Source: CAZTJA01 sp964613745
Lineage (GTDB): Bacteria; Desulfobacterota; Desulfomonilia; Desulfomonilales; Desulfomonilaceae
DNA: 11,298 nt
Direction of reading: 5' to 3'
NCBI GenBank assembly: GCA_964613745.1
Contig: CAZTJA010000103.1
Span: 1 to 11,298 of the forward strand
Shown: piece after piece, positions 6,021 to 11,298 of the stretch
Numbering within the stretch: the first letter of the stretch is position 1
Layout: the number at the start of each line of letters is the position of its first letter
The notes under the pieces: generated by a model
Told to the model about the DNA's origin: nothing
Databases searched by the model: none
Seen by the model: only the letters and a program-made list of their open reading frames with translations
Program-made: the position numbers and the translations under genes

Positions 6021-6858
6021 CGAGAATAAACAAGGAACCCTGTTTGTCGTATCCGTTCCGATCGGCAACCTTGGAGACATAACCTTACGCGCAATCGAGA
6101 CCTTGAAATCAGTCGATTTGATTCTCTGTGAGGATACTCGCAAGAGTAGAACCCTTTTTGAGAAATATGAAATAAAGTCCCACTTCCAAAGCCTACACAA
6201 ATTCAGTGAAAATCAGCGTACTTCAATGGTCCTGGAGATGCTGGCCCAGGATCTCCATGTCGCATTGATCACTGATGCAGGAACGCCGGCAATTTCAGAT
6301 CCGGGAACGATTCTGGTTGCAAAGACATCGGCAAGTGGGTTCAAAGTAATTCCGATACCGGGACCGAGTTCGATTACTGCGGCTTTGTCGGTTTCCGGCT
6401 TCGATGGCTCACAATTCCAGTATCTCGGATTTGTCCCGAGATCCGAAAAAGACAAAGTAGCATTCATGGAAGAAATAAAGCGTGCGAAGTGCACCACGGT
6501 TTTTTTTGAAAGCCCACATCGCTTGGCGGCTACATTAAAGAAGGCCGGAGAGGTCCTGATCGACCGCAAGCTGGTGCTATGCCGGGAAATGACGAAGATG
6601 TTCGAAGAGGTAATACGAGGAACAGTACCCGAGATAACCCAAAAAGTTGAATCAATGCAGTCCATCAAAGGAGAAATTACTATTGTTGTTGAAGCGGCAC
6701 CTCGGGAAGAGGTTTCTCTGGAAGCCGCGGAAGAAATTCTGAAAGCTATGATTCAAAATGGTATCTCCGGTAAACAATTGCTCGACAAAGCCAAAGAGAT
6801 GGGGATCAAAAGAAATCAAGCCTATAAAATACTCCTGACTCACAAACCCAGTGAATAA
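5983..6858 (+). CDS. rsmI: 16S rRNA (cytidine1402-2'-O)-methyltransferase RsmI
   Basis: RsmI uses SAM to methylate the 2'-O ribose of C1402 in the 16S rRNA decoding centre. The 291-aa product (E. coli 286) shows the tetrapyrrole-methylase-like fold signatures in order: VPIGNLGDIT (25-34), CEDTRKSRTL (49-58), LHKFSEN (71-77), ALITDAGTPAISDPG (94-108), PIPGPSSITAALSVSGF (124-140), FESPHRLAATL (175-185) and LCREMTKMFEEV (199-210). The C-terminal helical segment (about 245-288) matches the small helical/HTH-like tail of RsmI. The ATG at 5983 is the only ATG before the conserved core and gives an N-terminal tail like that of E. coli. It lies within the end of the permease gene (38-nt overlap), and only a distant AAGG precedes it, so translation may depend on ribosomes from the permease gene. 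A TTG at 5956 would add 9 residues. Confidence 0.96.
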   Translation: MKSRSKHQHEITNENKQGTLFVVSVPIGNLGDITLRAIETLKSVDLILCEDTRKSRTLFEKYEIKSHFQSLHKFSENQRTSMVLEMLAQDLHVALITDAGTPAISDPGTILVAKTSASGFKVIPIPGPSSITAALSVSGFDGSQFQYLGFVPRSEKDKVAFMEEIKRAKCTTVFFESPHRLAATLKKAGEVLIDRKLVLCREMTKMFEEVIRGTVPEITQKVESMQSIKGEITIVVEAAPREEVSLEAAEEILKAMIQNGISGKQLLDKAKEMGIKRNQAYKILLTHKPSE

Positions 6859-6897
6859 CAATGAATCTACCTGTCCTGCCCAAGTAGCGGCCCATCA

Positions 6898-7638
6898 ATG
6901 TCCCGGATTCTCTTCGTATTGGCACACCCGGACGATGAAGCATTCATAGCCGGGACAATTTTCATGCTTAATCGTGAGGGGCATGAGCTTCATGCTTGTT
7001 GGGTCACTTCGGGTGATGCCCGGGGGAACGCTGGAATTCGCGAAAGAGAATTGCTCGATTCTTGTCGAATACTGGGACTTCGTCACGAACGGGTTCACCT
7101 GCTGAGGTTGCCAAACCGTGGTTTACTGCCGATCTTACGCACTGGAACTCAAATGATCGGAACGCTGCTGGACGAAATAAAGCCGGCCGGCGTATTTACA
7201 ACTGCCTTCGAAGGTGGCCACCTGGATCATGACTGCGTAAACTACATGACCTTTAGGGCCGTCGCGCATACGTGCGAATTATACGAATTCCCTCTGTACA
7301 ATCGCTGTGGAAAAATTCAGCACCTTTATTGGCTAATAAACGAATTCTGTAATTCGGAGACCAGCGAGCAACGAAAGCCCCTTAATCCTGAAGCGTTAGA
7401 TGCCAAGTACGCCGTGATGAAAGCCCATAGAAGCCAATGGCGGGACATGCTGCCTTTTCGGCTATTTCTCACGCCTCACAAACTAATGCGGGCCGGGGAA
7501 CCGTACAGAATGGTTTCCAGGCAGCGCGATTTTACTTCCAGGCCGCATTTCGGGCACCTGAATTACGAAGGCATTTTTTTCAAAACGGGAGTAATTTTTG
7601 ATCAATTTGTCGAAGCCGTGAGAAAATCTGACGGTTAG
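6898..7638 (+). CDS. PIG-L/LmbE-family zinc-dependent deacetylase
   Basis: PIG-L family enzymes (PF02585) remove N-acyl groups, usually acetyl from N-acetylglucosamine-containing molecules, with a single metal ion. The 246-aa protein opens with ILFVLAHPDDEAFIAGT. His10 and Asp13 are the expected metal ligands and Asp12 the expected general base. The second motif, GGHLDHD, provides His111 as third ligand and His108 as the likely acid. The ERE of GIRERELLDSCRILGL (46-61) is also typical. The C-terminal part (about 135-246) is less conserved and presumably sets substrate specificity. There is no signal peptide, so it is cytosolic. It starts 39 bp after rsmI with no strong Shine-Dalgarno, and may be the last gene of that transcript. 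The substrate is unknown: no glycosyltransferase or bacillithiol/mycothiol-type partner gene is visible nearby. Confidence 0.92.
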   Translation: MSRILFVLAHPDDEAFIAGTIFMLNREGHELHACWVTSGDARGNAGIRERELLDSCRILGLRHERVHLLRLPNRGLLPILRTGTQMIGTLLDEIKPAGVFTTAFEGGHLDHDCVNYMTFRAVAHTCELYEFPLYNRCGKIQHLYWLINEFCNSETSEQRKPLNPEALDAKYAVMKAHRSQWRDMLPFRLFLTPHKLMRAGEPYRMVSRQRDFTSRPHFGHLNYEGIFFKTGVIFDQFVEAVRKSDG

Positions 7639-7711
7639 TTAAGAGTAATACCAGCCTCTCAAACCTGAATCCTCAAACTGAGTGATGGCGGTCATCGCGC
7701 AAACAAGTATC

Positions 7712-7718
7712 AAGGGAG
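7712..7718 (+). promoter_or_regulatory. Shine-Dalgarno that fixes the TTG start of the glycerate kinase
   Basis: AAGGGAG ends 7 nt before the TTG at 7726. That start yields the family's usual N-terminus (MKIVIAPDSYKG), so TTG initiation is well supported. Confidence 0.7.
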
Positions 7719-7725
7719 TCTTTCA

Positions 7726-8877
7726 TTGAAGATTGTCATTGCTCCGGATTCTTACAAAGGCTGTGCCTCTGCAATCACCGTCGCGCGTGCAATACGAGAC
7801 GGGATTGTGAAGGTTTTCCCCAATGCCGACATATCCATGGTACCTATTGCCGATGGTGGTGAGGGCACCGTGGAAGCCTTGGTAACAGCCACTCAAGGTA
7901 AGGTGCTGAGCGCCAAAGTCCGAGGTCCCCTTGGCGATCAAATTGTATGTGCCGATTGGGGCATATTAGGGGACGGCCGAACGGCCGTTATAGAGATGGC
8001 GGCAGCATCCGGTCTCCCGCTTATCCCTCAGGGGCTTAGGAATCCATTGCTGACTACAACCTTCGGAACCGGACAGCTCATCGTTGAAGCATTAAACCAT
8101 GGCTTACGAAACATAATCATCGGATTAGGGGGTAGCGCAACAAATGATGGTGGTCAAGGAATGGCCCGAGCACTCGGGATTAGATTTTTGAATCAGGAAG
8201 GACTCGAGATTCCGGAAGGGGGAGGGGGGTTATCTGAACTGGCCGCCATTGACCTGACCGGCATTGATCCACGAATTGACGAAACTCGGATTCTTGTGGC
8301 ATGTGATGTCGATAATCCGCTCTGTGGTCCCAATGGCGCTTCGGCGATATACGGGCCTCAAAAAGGAGCGACTCATCAAATGGTACATCAACTCGATTCA
8401 GCCCTGCGCAATTACTCTAAGGTCGCTCGAGTTTCTACTGGAAGAGATGTTGCAGATATACCGGGAGCCGGAGCTGCCGGGGGGCTCGGAGCAGGTCTGT
8501 TGTTCTTTACAAATGCTAAGCTGCAGCCCGGAGTGCAAATTGTGCTTGAGGCTACCGATTTTGATTCTCTGGCTCAAACGGCCGATCTAATTATTACCGG
8601 TGAGGGAATGACGGATGAGCAGACAACTCATGGAAAAGCGCCGGTTGGAGTGGCTTCTGTTGGTAAAAAATACAAAAAACCGGTGTTATGCATATCCGGA
8701 AGTCTGGGAAATAATTATCAGGAAGTGCTCCGCCATGGGATCGATGTGGTGATGCCGATCGTCCCCGGACCCATAAATCTTGAACAGGCCATGAGTCTAG
8801 GATTAATGCTCATCGAAGAGGCTGCCGAACGGGGTGCTTTACTCATGAAAATCGGAATGCATGTTACGAATCCATAA
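7726..8877 (+). CDS. glycerate 2-kinase (GarK/GlxK family)
   Basis: This cytosolic enzyme phosphorylates D-glycerate with ATP to 2-phosphoglycerate, feeding glycerate from glyoxylate, serine or sugar-acid breakdown into lower glycolysis. Its 383-aa length is typical of the PF02595 family. Signatures in order: APDSYKG (6-12), ADGGEGTVEAL (42-52), GLGGSATNDGGQGMARALG (133-151), VACDVDNPLCGPNGA (191-205), PGAGAAGGLGAGL (246-258) and ITGEGMTDEQTTHGKAPVG (290-308). All the glycine-rich phosphate-binding motifs are intact. It initiates at TTG with a strong RBS. It is separated from the PIG-L gene by 87 bp without a clear promoter or terminator, so it may be read from the upstream transcript or from its own weak promoter. 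No other glycerate-pathway gene is in view. Kinases of this family act at O-2, but a relative with another small acid as substrate cannot be excluded. Confidence 0.95.
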   Translation: MKIVIAPDSYKGCASAITVARAIRDGIVKVFPNADISMVPIADGGEGTVEALVTATQGKVLSAKVRGPLGDQIVCADWGILGDGRTAVIEMAAASGLPLIPQGLRNPLLTTTFGTGQLIVEALNHGLRNIIIGLGGSATNDGGQGMARALGIRFLNQEGLEIPEGGGGLSELAAIDLTGIDPRIDETRILVACDVDNPLCGPNGASAIYGPQKGATHQMVHQLDSALRNYSKVARVSTGRDVADIPGAGAAGGLGAGLLFFTNAKLQPGVQIVLEATDFDSLAQTADLIITGEGMTDEQTTHGKAPVGVASVGKKYKKPVLCISGSLGNNYQEVLRHGIDVVMPIVPGPINLEQAMSLGLMLIEEAAERGALLMKIGMHVTNP

Positions 8878-9054
8878 AAAAGGTCTTTTGGCAGGGTCCA
8901 CCTCGCTGTCGCCCCTTAAAAATAACCCACCTGATCTTTTCTATTGCCCAAACAAAATGAATCCTGGATAAAGGGTTCAATTTGTGACCTAGTCCGTAGG
9001 AGCCTGGTCAGGAATTCGCGAACTTACGCAATCTTAGGTTCAGGATGGGGCACT
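8878..9054 (+). other. leader between glycerate kinase and methyltransferase
   Basis: About 177 bp. The methyltransferase frame is open from a TTG at 8944, but no Shine-Dalgarno precedes that codon. I see no GC-rich hairpin followed by a T-run that would terminate the glycerate kinase transcript, and no clear promoter. Confidence 0.4.
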
Positions 9055-9873
9055 TTGAATTTTCCAAGTCAAATCAGAATTAACCTGATTCGTATGGGGC
9101 GCTCTATAGTAAACTCAGGGCCTGCCTCTGCGGTTGGGAGGCATTTTCAATCCTTATATTATAGGTTCCGTTCGACACTATTCCGAGGCAGTGAATACGA
9201 ATGCCCGTGCTGCGGAGGGTCTTTTAGAATTTTCATCAGGTCCGGCAAAAATCGCAAGTGTCCGGGATGCAATTCCTACCAGAGACATCGGTTCTTGGAA
9301 TTATTCCTTAGTCTCAAGACCAATCTGTACTCGACACCTACCAGGATTCTGCATGTGGCACCCGAGTTCGGATTGCAGAAAAAGCTTAAAAGTTTCAAGA
9401 ACATTTCTCATGTGAGCATTGATCTGTGTTCCCCGTTAGCGGACAAGCGGATGGACCTGACTCGTTTGGAGTTCCCTTCGTGCTCATTCGACGCAGTAAT
9501 CTGTTTTCATGTGCTGGAAAAAATTCCGGAAGACAGAGCGGCGGTTCGTGAGATGTTCCGTATTCTTAAACCAGGAGGGTGGGCAATAATACAGGTTCCC
9601 ATTGAATTGAGCAATCCTCAAACCTTTTGTGATGCACAGATTGATACTCCACTCCTCCGAGAGAGAACGTATGGTGAGTTTGACGATCAGCGTCTTTACG
9701 GGAGAGATTTCTACGATGTATTGAGGGAACTCGGTTTCAACGTTGAAACCCACACCTTGGAACAGGAAATCGACGAAATTCTCATCAAGAAATGTGTATT
9801 GCGAAAAGATAGCGGAAAAATGCCCCAGGAAATCTGCTACTGCACCAAACCGACGTCAAACGAGAGTTGCTGA
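9055..9873 (+). CDS. zinc-ribbon class I SAM-dependent methyltransferase
   Basis: From TTG 9055 (272 aa) the protein has a basic lead (1-45), then a zinc ribbon with CPCC at 50-53 and CPGC at 69-72, the basic patch RHR (77-79), and a Rossmann methyltransferase domain. SAM-binding features are ILHVAPEFGL (98-107, motif I in its AP-E form), the acidic Asp123 at the end of strand 2, FDAVICFHVLEKIPED (145-160) and LKPGGWAIIQVPI (171-183). Related proteins are often found near glycan or cell-surface gene clusters, but no glycosyltransferase is present here, so the acceptor is unknown. The start is uncertain: 9055 has AGGATGGGG just upstream, while TTG 8944 (309 aa) has no RBS. The gene ends 24 bp from the convergent kinase-like gene. 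Confidence 0.85.
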   Translation: MNFPSQIRINLIRMGRSIVNSGPASAVGRHFQSLYYRFRSTLFRGSEYECPCCGGSFRIFIRSGKNRKCPGCNSYQRHRFLELFLSLKTNLYSTPTRILHVAPEFGLQKKLKSFKNISHVSIDLCSPLADKRMDLTRLEFPSCSFDAVICFHVLEKIPEDRAAVREMFRILKPGGWAIIQVPIELSNPQTFCDAQIDTPLLRERTYGEFDDQRLYGRDFYDVLRELGFNVETHTLEQEIDEILIKKCVLRKDSGKMPQEICYCTKPTSNESC

Positions 9874-9897
9874 GTCCAGATCCAAACTGCCCCTAAA

Positions 9898-11274
9898 TCA
9901 GTCGGAAATGTCCTTGCCTATTGCCAATTCCATCTGAGTTGCGCTTCTCCAACGTTTTTGCGGCTCTTTCTGCAGACACTTGAGAATCATCGAATCAAGC
10001 CATCCGGGTACTGTGTAACGATGCACTTTCGGCGGAATAGGAAACGTACGCAGGTGGGCAAAACTGTACTCTTTGAGTTCAGAAGCTATGAACGGAGCCT
10101 TTCCGGTCACCAGCCGGTACAGCGCAGCTCCGAGAGCATAAATATCCAAGGCGAAGCCGTTTAATGATTTGCTTTCAATGACAAAAGCTTCAGGGGCCAT
10201 CCCTCGTAAATCAGCTCCGGATTCTTCGTACAGGAAATGTTTATGTCCTCGTAGTTCAATGATCGATCTGGCGACTCCACAATCATCCAGGTGAATATGG
10301 TCCAAATCGTCCGAAACGAGGAACTTTGAAAGTTTAATGTTCAAATGGGCAAGGCGACGAACTTCGCCGTCTCTGGCGCGATGCATATGCGAGTAACCCA
10401 ACCCATTGAGCATCTGAGGCAACCATTTGAAAACCAGGTCTAGAGGAAATCCGTCCGGGTAATCGGTAACAATTTGATCAAGATTTCTTCTAAAAATTTG
10501 ATAGAGCAGTACGGGCTGAGATTCTAGTTCCGCTGCGCCCAGCACCGGAATGATGTTTGGGTCAACCATTCCGGCCTGATATGTAAGTATTCTCGTAAGA
10601 AGCTCTTCGGTTTTGCCCGGAACCAAGTCCGGATGAAAGCACTTGACGGCGAGTTCGGGTCCAAGTCCTGCGTCATCCAGAGCCCGATACACGGTCGCCT
10701 TAAATCCACTGTTGATAATGTCTGCGATCAAATACTCGCATTGCGGGGAAAGTTGCTGCAATTCGGGAAGGATTCGGATTTCCTCCAGAGGAAGGCCCAC
10801 TCGCCTCATCAGTTCATCGGGAACGCTCATCTGCGGGAAATGCAATGTCTCCTCAGGGGCTGACTTGGTCCATTTCTGGATGTCTTCGGGTTCGGTCTTT
10901 TGCGGCGATTCTTCTCTTGCAGGGGCCGGAACTTCCGAAAGCGGTTCTCCGGATGAACTTTCCTCAGATTGTTTGTTGTTTTGGGAATGGCCGCAAGAAG
11001 GACAAATGTCAAAAAACGTCGGCTGAATGTGGCTGCAGACAATACAGTGGTGGAGTGATTCTAGGAAAGTTTTTTCCTGACGCGCTTCTTCTTCTTCAAT
11101 TTTCCTGTTTCGACCGAAATACTGCTCCTTCGTTATTATACCGTCGAAAATGAGCTTTTTTATTATTGCGATCAATTCCTTCGGGTTAACGTGATGCTTT
11201 GCTAGTAAGTCTTTGTCCTTGACCCCGTTGCTGTAGTCCTCCACGAATTTCTTAACATCGAGTTTGATGTTCAT
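9898..11274 (-). CDS. kinase-fold protein with zinc ribbon, probable pseudokinase
   Basis: The 458-aa protein (ATG 11274, GGGA 7 nt upstream) has three parts. Residues 10-52 form a short helical module (around DLLAKHHVNPKELIAIIKKL) that could be winged-helix or protein-binding. Residues 77-94 form a zinc ribbon (CIVC and CPSC). An acidic, Pro/Ser-rich linker (about 96-150) follows, then a Hanks-type Ser/Thr kinase-like domain (about 180-456). Conserved in that domain are the ATP-site lysine in LAVKCF (Lys211), the metal Asp in DDCG (Asp331; Phe of DFG replaced by Cys), APE (360-362) and the alpha-F Asp377 in LDIYALGAALYRLVTGKAPF. The glycine loop is eroded (NSGFKATVY). The catalytic loop reads HLNIKLSKFL instead of HRDxKxxN, so the catalytic Asp is Asn312 and the metal-binding Asn is Lys317. 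Phosphotransfer is therefore doubtful, and it may act as a nucleotide-binding scaffold. No transmembrane helix is seen, so it is cytosolic. Confidence 0.88.
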   Translation of the reverse strand: MNIKLDVKKFVEDYSNGVKDKDLLAKHHVNPKELIAIIKKLIFDGIITKEQYFGRNRKIEEEEARQEKTFLESLHHCIVCSHIQPTFFDICPSCGHSQNNKQSEESSSGEPLSEVPAPAREESPQKTEPEDIQKWTKSAPEETLHFPQMSVPDELMRRVGLPLEEIRILPELQQLSPQCEYLIADIINSGFKATVYRALDDAGLGPELAVKCFHPDLVPGKTEELLTRILTYQAGMVDPNIIPVLGAAELESQPVLLYQIFRRNLDQIVTDYPDGFPLDLVFKWLPQMLNGLGYSHMHRARDGEVRRLAHLNIKLSKFLVSDDLDHIHLDDCGVARSIIELRGHKHFLYEESGADLRGMAPEAFVIESKSLNGFALDIYALGAALYRLVTGKAPFIASELKEYSFAHLRTFPIPPKVHRYTVPGWLDSMILKCLQKEPQKRWRSATQMELAIGKDISD

Positions 11275-11298
11275 CAATATTCCCGAACGAAACTTCCA

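Noticed and set aside
6213..6668. 151-codon minus-strand open frame opposite rsmI
   Set aside because: The plus-strand frame carries every RsmI motif; the antisense translation has none that I recognise.
7684..7696. GATG-GCGGT-CATC hairpin between the PIG-L and glycerate kinase genes, considered as a terminator
   Set aside because: The stem is only 4 bp and no T-run follows.
8877..8900. AAAAG/CTTTT dyad after the glycerate kinase stop, considered as a terminator
   Set aside because: It is AT-rich, the loop would be too small and no T-run follows a GC stem.
10643..11026. 127-codon plus-strand open frame opposite the kinase-like gene
   Set aside because: It is a shadow of the minus-strand kinase-like gene: Ser/Gly-rich low-complexity translation, no RBS, and fully inside a gene with strong domain evidence.
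1..11298. CRISPR array, insertion sequence, prophage, tRNA/rRNA genes, toxin-antitoxin or defence system
   Set aside because: No spaced direct repeats, transposase or integrase motifs, RNA-gene signatures or small paired toxin-like frames were seen on either strand.

Overview
The window looks like an ordinary chromosomal stretch from a Gram-negative, diderm bacterium with an LPS- and lipoprotein-bearing outer membrane. Evidence for this is an apolipoprotein N-acyltransferase, a PagL-like outer-membrane lipid A deacylase candidate and a CorC-type CBS protein directly upstream of lnt. The moderate GC content, frequent GTG/TTG starts and the Hanks-type kinase-like protein would suit a Desulfobacterota (former deltaproteobacterial) genome such as a Desulfomonile-like organism. 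That placement is an impression from the protein sequences, not a search result.

Layout. Positions 1-180 hold a short leader with a 16-bp palindrome, a second inverted repeat and a weak promoter candidate ahead of an unrecognised 268-residue protein (181-987, +). This gene runs tail to tail, with no gap, into a minus-strand pair: a PagL-like deacylase (2178-1471) followed by a small secreted, cysteine-rich coiled-coil protein (1401-988). A region of about 325 bp (2179-2503) separates this pair from a plus-strand cluster. The cluster is a CorC/YbeX-like CBS protein, lnt, an AI-2E family permease and rsmI. The members overlap by 4, 4 and 38 nt, so they are probably co-transcribed and translationally coupled. 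After 39 bp comes a PIG-L/LmbE deacetylase, then after 87 bp a glycerate 2-kinase with a TTG start and a strong Shine-Dalgarno sequence, then a zinc-ribbon SAM methyltransferase. The last gene (11274-9898, -) converges on the methyltransferase. It encodes a kinase-fold protein with an N-terminal helical module and a zinc ribbon, whose catalytic loop has lost the HRD aspartate and the metal-binding asparagine.

How the genes fit together. CorC and Lnt form a conserved envelope pair; Lnt completes lipoprotein acylation. The AI-2E permease and RsmI (16S rRNA C1402 2'-O-methylation) look like housekeeping genes that share the transcript. The PagL-like and cysteine-rich proteins form a second, divergent envelope unit. 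The PIG-L protein, glycerate kinase and zinc-ribbon methyltransferase have recognisable chemistry but unknown physiological substrates here.

No mobile element, CRISPR array, tRNA/rRNA gene, phage gene or defence cassette is visible. The least explained items are the probable pseudokinase, the cysteine-rich partner of the deacylase, and the unrecognised first protein with its palindromic leader. I see no clear case for a wholly new multi-gene system.
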